Source: Lonsdalea britannica | GTDB lineage: Bacteria > Pseudomonadota > Gammaproteobacteria > Enterobacterales > Enterobacteriaceae | Reading direction: 5' to 3' | Length of the DNA stretch: 64,000 bases | NCBI RefSeq assembly: GCF_002111595.1 | Contig: NZ_LUTN01000003.1 | Location: 186,001 to 250,000, forward strand | Shown here: in pieces, positions 47,211 through 57,002 of the stretch | How positions within the stretch are numbered: the first letter of the stretch is position 1 | Layout of the letters: the number at the start of each line of letters is the position of its first letter | Program-made: the position numbers and the translations under genes | The notes under the pieces: model-generated | The model's input: the letters and a program-made list of their open reading frames with translations, nothing else | What the model was told of the DNA's origin: nothing | Database searches by the model: none

Positions 47211-49643
47211 ATGTTCTTGCATACAAAAGAAAAACATCTCTCAGGTTTGATCCGGATTATCCTGACGGGCGTCTTGACCAGCACCACCTTTAGTGCGCTG
47301 GCCGCGCTGTCTGATAACGACGATAAAACGCAGACAGCCAAGAAAGCGCAGACCACATCTGCCACCCAGGCTGCGACGGCTTCCGCCGCCAAGCCGCAGG
47401 ACGACAATCCGGGCGAGCAGATGACGGTGATTTCCGCGCCCATCGACACCAAGGCCGGGAGTCGCGTCACGTTAGACGCCAGTGAATTACAGAAAAAAGG
47501 CGGCAATGATTTCGGCTCCATCATGCGCTATCAGCCGTTGGTCAGCGCTACCAGCTCCAGCGCGGGTTCCAATAACGGCAAAAGCGGATTCGATCGCTCC
47601 GGTTACACCGGCTATAACATCCGTGGTCTCGAAAGCAACCGCGTCGCCATCGACGTGGACGGCATTCCATTGCCCAATGCGACCGCGCGCAGCTATGCCG
47701 GACGTGCCGGGTTAAATACGTTCGGAATTGGCCGTGACTACATCGACCCATACATGTACGGTTTGGTGACCATCGATCAGGGGGCGACGAGCGTTGAACG
47801 CGCCAATAACGCCATTGGCGGCGCGGTCTCCTTCCGCCCTAAATCGCCGGATCAATACCTGTCTCCGTCAAAACACACCTATTTCGGCTATCAGAGCGAC
47901 TATGACTCGTCCAACCGCAGCTGGCACAACGGCATCACGGCGGCAGGCGGCGATGAGACGCTGCGGGGTATCGTGGTGATCAGCCGTCGCGACGGTCAGG
48001 AAACCCAGAACAATAGCGGCGTCTTGTCCGCGTATCCGATGAACTGGCACTCCACCTCCGTGATGACCTCGGGGATCTGGCAGGCGGACGATCAAAACCG
48101 TTTCACTGGCACGCTGGAGTACTACACCAAGACATCCCATTCGAACTACGACTCCTGGGATACCTCGGGGAGTTCGATTTTAGGCAACGCGCAGCAGGAT
48201 AGCGATACCCGCCGCTGGAGCAGCAGCCTGCGTCATAACTGGACGGCGTCCTCCGTGGATTCGTGGATTGACGCTATCGACTCGCGCATCTATTACCAGA
48301 ACACCAAAACCCAAGACGAAACCTACATGCCGCTGACCGCCCGCAGCATGTATACGGTCAATTCGGACTACAACGTCGATACCTACGGCGCTGAAACCAC
48401 CATGATGAAAACGTGGGGTATGCATCAGTTCAGCTGGGGCTTTAACGTTCAGCAGTCCGATACCCAGCGTCCGTTTAGCCAGGATCCGGCGCAAACCACG
48501 TACTACGCCATCATGCAGCCGGAAGCCGACAGCCGCACGGATACGCTCGGCGGCTTCGTTCAGGATCGCATGGAGATGGATGTTGCTGGCAAAACGCTGT
48601 CGATCACGCCCGGAGTGCGCGTCGCGTACCAACGGACCAAACCGCAGAATCTGAGCAGTCTGACCGAAAACAGCACGGCCATCACGACGGAAGATGTCGA
48701 GAAGCTCTACGGCACCAACAGCGACACGCAGGTCTTGCCGTCGTTGAGCCTTGAGTATGCGCTGACGCCGCGTCTGACCAGCTACGTCCAGTACAAGCGC
48801 GGCGCACAGTTCCCAGATGCCAGCCAGCTGTACGGATCGTGGGGACTGGGTTCTTCCTATGCGGGAGCGTCGCAGTATGCGCTGATCGGCAACAACGAGC
48901 TGGAAACGGAGACCAGCAATAACTATGAGCTGGGGTTAAAAGGGGAAATGACCGAAGGGGTGACCTTCCGCTCAGCGCTGTTCTACAACACCTACAAGAA
49001 CTTTATCGCTTACACGCGCTATACGCGGGCGAATAACCCGGACAAGTTCACCAACGTACCGTCGAATATCGGCATTGCTTACCAGTCAGAAAACCGCGAC
49101 AAGGCGTTTATCTACGGCGCGGAGTTCAGCAGCAAAGTGCAGTGGGGAACCTGGTTCGACGCGCTTCAGGGGCTGAGTACCACACTGGCGGTCGGCTATA
49201 GCGAAGGGCAGTCCAAGTCCAGCTATTCCGGCGACAAGTATGTCGACCTCGATAGCGTCGCGCCGATGAAAGCGGTAGTCGGACTGGGCTGGGATGCGCC
49301 GGATAACCTCTATGGGGCGGCGTTGACGGCGACGTTCCAGAAAGGCAAACAGGCGACGGCGACCAACCGTGAAACCTACACCAACACGGGCACGACCATT
49401 ACTGATTCCACTACCGAGTATATGCGCGTTCCCGGCTATGGTCTGGTGGATCTGACGGCCTATTGGCGTGTGACGCCGACGGTTAAACTCAGCGGCGGCG
49501 TTTATAACCTGACCGATCGCAAGTACTGGGATTATCTGAGCAGCCGTCAGCTCACCAGTTCTAACAATCAGGATGCCTATGACCAGCAGCTGGCAGTGAT
49601 GCCGGGCAGAACGTTCCAACTGGGCGTCAACGTGGACTTCTGA
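47211..49643 (+). CDS. TonB-dependent haem/haemoglobin outer-membrane receptor
   Basis: An 810-residue TonB-dependent receptor with a signal peptide ending TFSALAA, a Lys/Thr/Ala-rich linker (50-80), the TonB-box-like EQMTVISAP near 81, a plug domain (RYQPLVSATS, IRGLESNRVAIDVDGIPLPNAT) and a 22-strand-type barrel ending in Phe (LGVNVDF). The position beside hmuSTUV supports haem or haemoglobin as the ligand. It is larger than the typical 660-700-residue HmuR/HemR, so it belongs to the longer haemoglobin-receptor group. The gene lies at the 3' end, whereas hmuR is usually first. No convincing Fur box is seen in the 160-nt gap before it. Confidence 0.87.
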   Translation: MFLHTKEKHLSGLIRIILTGVLTSTTFSALAALSDNDDKTQTAKKAQTTSATQAATASAAKPQDDNPGEQMTVISAPIDTKAGSRVTLDASELQKKGGNDFGSIMRYQPLVSATSSSAGSNNGKSGFDRSGYTGYNIRGLESNRVAIDVDGIPLPNATARSYAGRAGLNTFGIGRDYIDPYMYGLVTIDQGATSVERANNAIGGAVSFRPKSPDQYLSPSKHTYFGYQSDYDSSNRSWHNGITAAGGDETLRGIVVISRRDGQETQNNSGVLSAYPMNWHSTSVMTSGIWQADDQNRFTGTLEYYTKTSHSNYDSWDTSGSSILGNAQQDSDTRRWSSSLRHNWTASSVDSWIDAIDSRIYYQNTKTQDETYMPLTARSMYTVNSDYNVDTYGAETTMMKTWGMHQFSWGFNVQQSDTQRPFSQDPAQTTYYAIMQPEADSRTDTLGGFVQDRMEMDVAGKTLSITPGVRVAYQRTKPQNLSSLTENSTAITTEDVEKLYGTNSDTQVLPSLSLEYALTPRLTSYVQYKRGAQFPDASQLYGSWGLGSSYAGASQYALIGNNELETETSNNYELGLKGEMTEGVTFRSALFYNTYKNFIAYTRYTRANNPDKFTNVPSNIGIAYQSENRDKAFIYGAEFSSKVQWGTWFDALQGLSTTLAVGYSEGQSKSSYSGDKYVDLDSVAPMKAVVGLGWDAPDNLYGAALTATFQKGKQATATNRETYTNTGTTITDSTTEYMRVPGYGLVDLTAYWRVTPTVKLSGGVYNLTDRKYWDYLSSRQLTSSNNQDAYDQQLAVMPGRTFQLGVNVDF

Positions 49644-49704
49644 TCCACATTGAGTGCTTCTGGCTTCTGTCGCTATCCGCAGACATTGGTCGAAACTTGG
49701 TCCT

Positions 49705-49735
49705 AACCCCCGGCGAAAGCCGGGGGTTTTCTTTT
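49705..49735 (+). terminator. Intrinsic terminator of the haem receptor gene
   Basis: AACCCCCGGC/GCCGGGGGTT with a GAAA tetraloop is followed by TTCTTTTC. A strong rightward terminator. Confidence 0.92.
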
Positions 49736-49812
49736 CATGCCATCGACGCCCGTGACGAGAGTGAACGTCGATGAAGCCGGTGAGGCAGAGGGTCAATGTC
49801 AACGCGGTGAAA

Positions 49813-49837
49813 TAAAAAGGAGCCGCTGACGGCTCCT
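49813..49837 (-). terminator. Intrinsic terminator of amn
   Basis: AGGAGCCG/CGGCTCCT with a CTGA loop; read leftward it ends in TTTTTATTT, about 20 nt after the amn stop. Confidence 0.88.
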
Positions 49838-49859
49838 AAACGTGAGGTGGGTCTGTGTA

Positions 49860-51320
49860 TCAGCGGAACGGCGGTTCGTCGAACGTACGGAGCTTGCGGG
49901 AGTGCAGTTGATCGACCTCCGAACGCAGCAGGTCGACCGCGCAGATGCCAATTTGCAGATGCTCGGAAATCGCGCCTTCATAAAAACGGTTGGCCTGTCC
50001 GGGCAGCTTGATCTCGCCGTGCAGCGGTTTGTCGGAGACGCAGAGCAGGGTGCCGTAAGGCACGCGGAAGCGGTAACCCTGTGCGGCGATCGTTGCGCTT
50101 TCCATATCTACCGCGACGGCGCGGCTCAGGTTGAAGCGCCGGGCTGAAACGGAATAGCGCAGCTCCCAGTTACGGTCGTCCGTCGTGACGACGGTGCCGG
50201 TACGCAGGCGTTGTTTCACCTTCTCGCCGGGCATGCCGCTGACGGTCTTGGTGGCGTCGTAGAGCGCCCGCTGTACTTCGGCGATGCTGGGAATTGGAAT
50301 GTCCGGCGGAAGAACGGAGTCGAGCACGTGGTCATCGCGCAGATAGGCGTGAGCCAGCACGTAATCACCGATGGACTGACTTTCGCGCAGACCGCCGCAG
50401 TGGCCGATCATCAGCCATGCATGGGGACGCAGGACGGCGAGATGATCGCAGATGGTTTTCGCGTTGGAAGGACCGACGCCGATATTCACCAGCGTAATCC
50501 CGCGTCCCTGCCGAGAAAGCAGGTGGTATGCGGGCATCTGGTGATTTTTCCAGGCCAGATCGGAGCCCGCCTGCTCGGGATGGCGCGTTTCCGCCGTGGT
50601 GTAGCTGCCGCCGGCGCAGGAGAGCGCGTAGTAAGGGCTGTTCTCATCCGCAATCTGTTCGCAGGACCAACGTACAAACTCGTCCACATAACGGGTGTAG
50701 TTGGTGAACAAGACGAAAGGCTGGAAGTGCTCGACCGGCGTGCCGGTGTAGTGTCTGAGACGGGCCAGCGAAAAATCGGTTCTCAGCGCATCGAAGTGAG
50801 AGAGCGGAAAGTTTTCTTTGGATTGATGAAACAGGCCGTCTGCCGTTTCATCGCCGATCTGCGCCAGTTCGGTCGTCGGGAAATACTGCGCCAGCCCGGC
50901 GCTCATCGAGCGGTTCAGCCCCAAATTCGCGCCGTCGATAACGTAGGGATAGGGAATTTCCTGCTGTGAAGGCACGACTTCGATCACGGCGGCGTATTCG
51001 TTTTCCAGAATCTCAAGCTGTTCAGACAGATAGCCGCGAAACAGGGCGGGGCGGGTGATGGTGGTGCTGTAACAGCCGCCGTGGGTCAATCGGCCATACG
51101 CGCGGGTTTTGTTCTCAGAAGGAGAGCGTCCATCCCAACTGACACGCAGCTCGGGATAAACAAAAAGACCGTTGGCGCGCGCCGTGGCGTCCGGCAGCGT
51201 GCCTTCATCGATAAACGCGCTAATGGCGGAGCGCAGCGAGGCGACCGCTGCGTCATACAGGGCTTCCAGTTTGTCGAGCGCTTCGGTGGCCGTGAGGCCG
51301 GCAGCGGATGCTTTACTCAT
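49860..51320 (-). CDS. amn: AMP nucleosidase
   Basis: A 486-residue AMP nucleosidase (E. coli 484), which hydrolyses AMP to adenine and ribose-5-phosphate in purine balance. It has an N-terminal domain unique to Amn (from LTATEALDKLEALYDAAV) and a C-terminal purine nucleoside phosphorylase-like domain with LVNIGVGPSNAKTICDHLAVLRP, IGHCGGLRESQ and AVDMESATIAAQGYRFRVPYGTLLCVSD. The ATG at 51320 is chosen over an upstream extension. Convergent with the haem receptor gene and divergent from the diguanylate cyclase gene. Confidence 0.97.
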   Translation of the reverse strand: MSKASAAGLTATEALDKLEALYDAAVASLRSAISAFIDEGTLPDATARANGLFVYPELRVSWDGRSPSENKTRAYGRLTHGGCYSTTITRPALFRGYLSEQLEILENEYAAVIEVVPSQQEIPYPYVIDGANLGLNRSMSAGLAQYFPTTELAQIGDETADGLFHQSKENFPLSHFDALRTDFSLARLRHYTGTPVEHFQPFVLFTNYTRYVDEFVRWSCEQIADENSPYYALSCAGGSYTTAETRHPEQAGSDLAWKNHQMPAYHLLSRQGRGITLVNIGVGPSNAKTICDHLAVLRPHAWLMIGHCGGLRESQSIGDYVLAHAYLRDDHVLDSVLPPDIPIPSIAEVQRALYDATKTVSGMPGEKVKQRLRTGTVVTTDDRNWELRYSVSARRFNLSRAVAVDMESATIAAQGYRFRVPYGTLLCVSDKPLHGEIKLPGQANRFYEGAISEHLQIGICAVDLLRSEVDQLHSRKLRTFDEPPFR

Positions 51321-51607
51321 CTTTTCTCCTTGGTTTGCCGGGCGCAACGGCGTCCGGCGAAATACGGTGCTGTCATCGTAACGGCAGGTCACGCGGCGCT
51401 ATGTCATAAACTATGCTAATCATGATGTAGTGAGTCTACACGAGGATCGGCGTCTCTTGTATGCGCACCCGGCTCATGGCCTTGATTCAGGCGCCGTCAC
51501 AGCGAAATGGCGAGCCATAAGCGTGAGTTGGTACACAACCACGGTGCGATTTAGTAGGATGTGCCCGCATGAACGCCCTCAGGCGATTCATGTTTTCAGG
51601 AAAACCT

Positions 51608-53176
51608 ATGCCTTATAAATCTTTTGCTTCGTTCACACCGCGCGGATTGCGTCGTCTCTTAGGGAAAAACAATCCTTCTGCACCGGGAAAAACCATGATT
51701 GGTTTCCTGGTAGTGAGTTTCATCGTGTTAGCCACGACCAACGGGTGGAACTTCTGGCAGTCCTACCATCGGCAGGTCCTGGAGGTTGAGCAGGATGTCA
51801 TCAATCTCTCGGTGATTTTGTCGCGTCAGGCGGAAGATACCTTTGTGCCGATAGAGCTGGCCATTATCGACACGATGCGTGAGATTCACGGCGATATTAA
51901 TTCGCTGAGTGCCGAAAAGATCACCGCCGTGCTTGAATCTCATCGCGTGCTGCTTCCGCAAATCGTCGGACTGTATCTGTTCGACGATAAAGGCAACCTG
52001 ATTGCCTCGACCGGGCAGGGCTCTCGCTATGTGTATAACGCGTCCAAGCGCAGCTACTTCATCTGGAACAAGAGCAATACCAGCGAGGACCTGTTCATCG
52101 GTCAGCCGCGCATCAGCGTGATCTCGGGGAAATCCGTGATTCCAGTATCGAAGCGCATCAACGGCAAAAACAACGAGTTTAAAGGCATTTTCCTGGCCTC
52201 GGTCGATCCTAACTATTTCGGGCGTTTTTACAGCTATTTCAGCCTGAATTACGACTCGATTCTGTCTTTGCTAAATGTCGACGGTTCCCCGCTGTACGTT
52301 TATCCGAATGAACAAAAAACGCTGATCGAGAAATACTCCACCGGCGCGTTGGCGGATAAAGCGCTGAAAAGCAGCTCTGTCGGCGTCGGATCCTGGCATA
52401 CGCCGTTTGATGGTCAGACGCGTGTTGTGGGTTACGTAAAGCTCAAACGATATCCGCTGATCGCGGCTGCCAGCGTGAATAAAAATGAGCTGCAACTGCG
52501 CTGGATGGCGGATAATATCGCCGCGATAGCCGTTAACTTTTTGGTCCTGATTTCGCTGGTGTTGCTGGGAACCTTTGTTCTCAAACAGATCCGTATCACG
52601 GTGCGTAACAAAGAGATGCTTTCCATGATGCACCGGGAAGTGGAAGACCAGAATCAGGTGCTGCAAGAGCTGGCGCTGGTCGATCCGCTGACTCAGCTGG
52701 CGAATCGTCGCCGGTTCGATCTCTATCTGGAACAGTGTCTGACGACGGCGGGCGTCGAGGGCGGCGACGTGGCGCTCGCGATGATCGACGTCGACTTTTT
52801 CAAACGTTATAACGACACCTATGGTCACATCGAAGGCGACCGCTGCCTGGCTGAAATCGGGCTAATCCTTCGTTCGCTCCCGCTCCCGGCAGGCGCTCAA
52901 CCCGCCCGGTACGGTGGGGAAGAGTTTTCGATTATTTTGCCGGGGCTTTCCGGCAGGCAGGCGGAGCTGGTAGGCAACGAGATGGTTGAAGCGATGAGGA
53001 CGCGCGCTATCAAACATCAGGGGTCTCAGCTGCCGCAGAAAATTGTTACGGTCAGTGTCGGTGTTTATTCCTACACGTCTAAACATCCCTGCGATGCCCA
53101 GCGTTTGAAAGAGGGGGCGGATCAGGCCCTGTATCTGGCGAAGAAAAAAGGGCGTAATCAATGTATTCGGCTTTAG
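51608..53176 (+). CDS. Membrane diguanylate cyclase with Cache sensor
   Basis: A 522-residue protein. After an N-terminal membrane segment (residues about 30-50), a periplasmic double-Cache-type sensor domain spans to about 295 (DDKGNLIASTGQ, PVSKRINGKNNEFKGIFLASVDPNYFG). A second membrane segment (about 300-325) leads to a GGDEF domain with DPLTQLANRRRFD, DVDFFKRYNDTYGH and the active site RYGGEEF. The RxxD inhibitory site 5 residues upstream is absent, so it should be active and lack product feedback. It would make c-di-GMP in response to a periplasmic ligand. The start at 51608 (MPYKSF) has AGGAAAA upstream; an earlier ATG at 51569 is possible. Confidence 0.9.
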   Translation: MPYKSFASFTPRGLRRLLGKNNPSAPGKTMIGFLVVSFIVLATTNGWNFWQSYHRQVLEVEQDVINLSVILSRQAEDTFVPIELAIIDTMREIHGDINSLSAEKITAVLESHRVLLPQIVGLYLFDDKGNLIASTGQGSRYVYNASKRSYFIWNKSNTSEDLFIGQPRISVISGKSVIPVSKRINGKNNEFKGIFLASVDPNYFGRFYSYFSLNYDSILSLLNVDGSPLYVYPNEQKTLIEKYSTGALADKALKSSSVGVGSWHTPFDGQTRVVGYVKLKRYPLIAAASVNKNELQLRWMADNIAAIAVNFLVLISLVLLGTFVLKQIRITVRNKEMLSMMHREVEDQNQVLQELALVDPLTQLANRRRFDLYLEQCLTTAGVEGGDVALAMIDVDFFKRYNDTYGHIEGDRCLAEIGLILRSLPLPAGAQPARYGGEEFSIILPGLSGRQAELVGNEMVEAMRTRAIKHQGSQLPQKIVTVSVGVYSYTSKHPCDAQRLKEGADQALYLAKKKGRNQCIRL

Positions 53177-53462
53177 CGTTATTCAACCTATAAAAGTAAT
53201 TTTGTGCGAAATATAGGCGACGCAATCGTTATCACTGAATAAAGTATTATTTTAGTTAGGTGATAATTCCCAGGCTCTCTATTTGGTGCGGCAAATATTT
53301 CGTCGCACTTTTTCATTATCCTTTTTCTTTTTCCCATTCGATGATGCGCACACCCAGTTTTGACTTTGCTGGTTTATTATCCTGCTGCTAGTGTTATTGC
53401 TAGACGTATAATCCACGAATTTACATTTTGGCGTGATAAGTCTTTTTGTTTTAAAGGCTTGT
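53177..53462. other. Intergenic region before the chemoreceptor gene
   Basis: AT-rich, 286 bases, with no open frame worth calling and no obvious terminator for the diguanylate cyclase gene. The sigma-28 promoter lies at its right edge. Confidence 0.5.
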
Positions 53463-53489
53463 TAAAGATTTAAACCACCTAGTCGATAG
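53463..53489 (+). promoter_or_regulatory. Sigma-28 (FliA) promoter of the chemoreceptor gene
   Basis: TAAAGATT, 11-nt spacer, GTCGATAG matches the sigma-28 consensus TAAAGTTT-N11-GCCGATAA at 13 of 16 positions. It lies 37 nt before the start codon, which follows AAGGA. Expression with the flagellar regulon is expected. Confidence 0.85.
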
Positions 53490-53525
53490 CCCCAAAGAAT
53501 ACTGATAATAACCAAGGATTTTTAA

Positions 53526-55115
53526 ATGTACGAACGAATTAAGATTCGAAGCGGCTTATATGCCGTTATCGCTATATTTTTTATATTATTATCTGCGCTG
53601 TGCGGATTTAGTTTGTTTTCTTCTATCCAGAGCAATAGTTCAATTCAAAAAGTGGATACCATTCAGGGCGACCAGGTCATTCCACTGTCTTCTACCTACA
53701 CCGATTTATTGAGTGCCCGACTCTTGTCGATGAATATCGCCTCATCTATCGAGAAAAAAGATAATACCGAGACCGTCGCGCCTAATTTGAAAAAACTGGG
53801 TACGTATGTCGACAAAGCCAAGTTGACGATGACTGACCTGCGTAAAACGCGTGCGTTGACCCCTCAGGGCCGACAGCTGCGTGCGGAACTGGATGCGGCA
53901 TTCGATGACTATGTGTCTACCGCTATCGACCCGATGGTGATTGCACTAAACCAAGGCAATGTCAGCCAGTTTTATGGCCAAATCGAACCGTTAGCCGCAG
54001 AGAAAGGTGAAGTCTTCAGACAGAAACTGATGAATTTCATCGACTTTGCACAAACCGTCGGCGACAGTGAAATCTCACGAGCGGAGAGCTTCTACAAAAC
54101 CACCCTGACGATCCTTATCGCGGCGTTTGTGGTGGTGCTGTTGTTGAGTATCTGCTCGATTCAGTTTATTCGTACCGTCGTATTGTCGCCGGTTGAACGC
54201 GTTCGACACTATTTCGGCATGATGGAAGGCGGCTCGCTGGCGCTGGACATTCCGCCGCAGCACAACACTGAAATGGGTAAACTGCTTCAGTCTCTGAAGG
54301 ACATGCAGGAAGCTTTCCGCCGAATCGTTGCCGATGTGCGTGACTCTTCGGCGGCCGTGGCCTCCGGCGCGCAGCAGATTTCTGCGGCTAACCGCGACTT
54401 CTCCTCCCGTACGGAAGAGCAGGCGGCATCGGTTGAAGAGACCGCTGCCAGCATGGAGCAATTGACGTCCTCGGTCCACGAAAACTCCGCTAACACCCAG
54501 CGCGCAATGGCGCTGACGGCGACTGTGGCTGAATTGGCGGAAAAGAATGCCAGCAACTTTGGCAAGCTCATCGCGCGGATCGACGGTATTGCGACCAGCT
54601 CGAATAAGATTAACGATATCATCTCGATCATGGATGGCATCTCATTCCAGACCAACATTCTGGCGCTGAACGCCGCTGTGGAAGCCGCGCGTGCCGGCGA
54701 AGCAGGCAAAGGCTTCGCCGTGGTGGCGGCTGAGGTACGGAATCTGGCGCAGCGCAGCGCGGGTTCGGCTCGTGAAATCAAAACGCTGATTGAAGAGACC
54801 TCTAACGAAGTGTCGATGGGTTCTAAAGTGGCGTCTGACTCGTCGGCCGATATGAATCTGCTGGTGGGTGAAATCAAAAAGGTTAACGAGTTCATGCAGG
54901 AAATTTCGCTGGCCTCTTCCGAGCAGGCGAAAGGCATCGAACAGGTGAATGTGGCGATTACTCAGTTGGAGCAGGTCGCGCAGCAAAATGCGGCGTTGGT
55001 GGAAGAGTCAGCCTCAGCCAGTGCGTCCCTGAACGACCAGGCGGTCAATCTGGACGAAACGATGGGATTCTTCAAACTGGATAATCACACGGCCGCGCTG
55101 GGACATCACCAGTAA
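53526..55115 (+). CDS. Methyl-accepting chemotaxis protein
   Basis: A 529-residue chemoreceptor of the Tsr/Tar type. It has membrane segments near residues 13-33 and 192-212, a four-helix periplasmic ligand domain between them, a HAMP domain (from about 213) and a long methylated helical bundle. The signalling tip is SIMDGISFQTNILALNAAVEAARAGEAGKGFAVVA. It ends at LDNHTAALGHHQ and lacks the C-terminal NWETF-type pentapeptide for CheR, so adaptation would depend on other receptors. The ligand is unknown. Confidence 0.95.
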   Translation: MYERIKIRSGLYAVIAIFFILLSALCGFSLFSSIQSNSSIQKVDTIQGDQVIPLSSTYTDLLSARLLSMNIASSIEKKDNTETVAPNLKKLGTYVDKAKLTMTDLRKTRALTPQGRQLRAELDAAFDDYVSTAIDPMVIALNQGNVSQFYGQIEPLAAEKGEVFRQKLMNFIDFAQTVGDSEISRAESFYKTTLTILIAAFVVVLLLSICSIQFIRTVVLSPVERVRHYFGMMEGGSLALDIPPQHNTEMGKLLQSLKDMQEAFRRIVADVRDSSAAVASGAQQISAANRDFSSRTEEQAASVEETAASMEQLTSSVHENSANTQRAMALTATVAELAEKNASNFGKLIARIDGIATSSNKINDIISIMDGISFQTNILALNAAVEAARAGEAGKGFAVVAAEVRNLAQRSAGSAREIKTLIEETSNEVSMGSKVASDSSADMNLLVGEIKKVNEFMQEISLASSEQAKGIEQVNVAITQLEQVAQQNAALVEESASASASLNDQAVNLDETMGFFKLDNHTAALGHHQ

Positions 55116-55186
55116 CGTCATAACGTTCTGCGCCGTAAGTCCCGCGTTGAATAACGTGGGAGCAAGGTTTGCGCTAGCGTGATCAC

Positions 55187-55223
55187 AAAGCCCGCCGACA
55201 TTGTCGGCGGGCTTTCTTGTTTT
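55187..55223 (+). terminator. Intrinsic terminator of the chemoreceptor gene
   Basis: A 14-bp stem AAAGCCCGCCGACA/TGTCGGCGGGCTTT is followed by CTTGTTTTTC. It lies between convergent genes and could serve both. Confidence 0.92.
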
Positions 55224-55251
55224 TCGGGGAGAACACATGTGCGCGACCTGT

Positions 55252-56172
55252 TCAGGCCGCGGGGACCTTGAAGTCAGAAGTGCTATGTACGGTGGTCAAC
55301 GTCACGCCCAACAACACGAGCGTGGTTGCCGCTAAATGGTAGAGGTACAGCTGTTCCTGAAGGAACAGCGAGGACAGCAGAAACGCGTACACCGGCACCA
55401 GATACATGGACGTGCTGGCGCGCGCCGCGCCCAGCAAGCTCACAATACGCGAATAGACGCTGTAGGCGGCGATACCCGCCACCAGCGCCAGAAACAGAAT
55501 GGCGTACAGTAGATGCGCTGAAAGAACCGGTGCTGCCTGCGTGATGCGCCATTCCAGCGGCAGAAAGGGCAGGAGAATGGCGGCGCTGCCCATGGCGATA
55601 ATCCACAGCTGTACGAAAGCCGATACGGCAATGGGACGCTGGCGTAATAGCGCCGTGTATCCGGCCCAGGCGGTCGCCGCGATAAAGGCGATGATGTCGC
55701 CCTGATTGAATTTCAGCTGTAGCAGATGTGAAATATTCCCTTCGAATACCACCACGCAAATACCGAGGAAGGCGATGCTCGCGCCGATGAAGAAGTTGGA
55801 GTGCAGCGGGATGCGCCACACCACACGTTCAATGACGGAAACCATGATCGGAGAGAGTGAAAACAGCAGCGCGATATGGCCTGCGCTGGTGTGATGCGCC
55901 GCGGCATATTGCGGCGCGACGCTGAGCACGCCGCCCAACAGAACGAGCAACGCGATATCTTTTCCTTGTCGGCGGAGCGTCGGCGCAGCCCGGCGCAAAG
56001 GCGACAGAATAAAAGGAAAAATGGCCACAGCGGCGATGAGCCATCTTGCAAAAGCCAGCGTGAGCGGCGGGATTTCAGGGCTGATCCAGCGTGCGACCAC
56101 CATGTTGCCGGAGAACAACAGCGGCGCGAGTAGGAAGAGCCCGGGAACAGCCAATAGCGATATTTTATTCAT
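55252..56172 (-). CDS. EamA/DMT-family transporter
   Basis: A 306-residue inner-membrane protein with ten predicted membrane segments in two EamA repeats (first about 8-140, with ARWISPEIPPLTLAFARW; second about 150-295, starting IIAFIAATAWAGYTALLRQ). The family exports amino acids or metabolites. A ribosome site GAGGGAAAG precedes the ATG. It is divergent from an Lrp-type regulator gene across 273 bp, the classic arrangement for an amino-acid exporter controlled by its neighbour. Substrate unknown. Confidence 0.88.
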   Translation of the reverse strand: MNKISLLAVPGLFLLAPLLFSGNMVVARWISPEIPPLTLAFARWLIAAVAIFPFILSPLRRAAPTLRRQGKDIALLVLLGGVLSVAPQYAAAHHTSAGHIALLFSLSPIMVSVIERVVWRIPLHSNFFIGASIAFLGICVVVFEGNISHLLQLKFNQGDIIAFIAATAWAGYTALLRQRPIAVSAFVQLWIIAMGSAAILLPFLPLEWRITQAAPVLSAHLLYAILFLALVAGIAAYSVYSRIVSLLGAARASTSMYLVPVYAFLLSSLFLQEQLYLYHLAATTLVLLGVTLTTVHSTSDFKVPAA

Positions 56173-56445
56173 GTTCTTTCCCTCTTATCACCTGCGAGCA
56201 TCAATCTGGACAGTGGGCGCGCTATTCCGTCGTGTCGATAAATCCGTGCCTGAAGGCAACCTTACTTACGGTTTGCCGCGCGGGCCTGAAGAGAGTCAGC
56301 CAGTGGATGAACTGGCGGCTTTTTTCAGTATAAAGAGGGTTGTCGCTAATTATTTCCTGCGTTTTTCTTTATTTATACGTTAATTCGGTAAATATTTATG
56401 GTGATAATGAAAATCTAAGCATAGCTATGCTGTAGTGGGGAATTG

Positions 56446-56943
56446 ATGGCAAATAAAGATAAAGCGCTGGATATGACCGATAAGCGAATCTTATCGGCAT
56501 TGCGACGTAATGGTCGCCTGACGGTGGCGGAATTGGCCGAAGAAGTCGGGCTTTCGTCGTCGCCCTGTTGGACGCGACTCAAACGTCTGGAATCGACCAA
56601 GGCGATTGAGGGCTATGTGGCGGTCATCAATGCCAAGGCGGTGGGGGCATCGGAAGTCTTCTTCATCGAGATCACGCTGGAGCATCATGACGATCGTATG
56701 CTGGAGCAGTTCGGTCAGGCGCTGATGGACATGCCCGAAGTGCTGGAGGCGCATTTGGTCACGGGTGATTATGACTATTTAGTGAAGATCGTGGTGGCCG
56801 ATGCCGAGCACTACGAGCGGTTTCTGCGTCAGAAGCTCTACCGCGTTAAGGGTATCCGACATACTCGCTCGACGTTTGCATTGCGCACGCTGAAAAGAGA
56901 GATCTCCGTCGATCCTTTGTTATTACCCACGGCTACGTCGTAG
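56446..56943 (+). CDS. Lrp/AsnC-family transcriptional regulator
   Basis: A 165-residue regulator. An N-terminal helix-turn-helix (MTDKRILSALRRNGRLTVAELAEEVGLSSSPCWTRLKRLE) is followed by a C-terminal RAM ligand-binding domain with VTGDYDYLVKIVV. The ATG at 56446 is preferred to a TTG one codon upstream. It most likely controls the divergent EamA exporter in response to an amino acid. Confidence 0.93.
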   Translation: MANKDKALDMTDKRILSALRRNGRLTVAELAEEVGLSSSPCWTRLKRLESTKAIEGYVAVINAKAVGASEVFFIEITLEHHDDRMLEQFGQALMDMPEVLEAHLVTGDYDYLVKIVVADAEHYERFLRQKLYRVKGIRHTRSTFALRTLKREISVDPLLLPTATS

Positions 56944-56953
56944 TCGGTACGAC

Positions 56954-56980
56954 AAAAAAAGGGCGGCCTCATGGCCGCCC
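56954..56980 (-). terminator. Intrinsic terminator of budC
   Basis: GGGCGGCC/GGCCGCCC with a 4-nt loop; read leftward it is followed by a run of seven T, 22 nt after the budC stop. It also lies after the Lrp-type gene. Confidence 0.9.
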
Positions 56981-57002
56981 GTCCCGGAGTGAGGCGAGAG
57001 AA

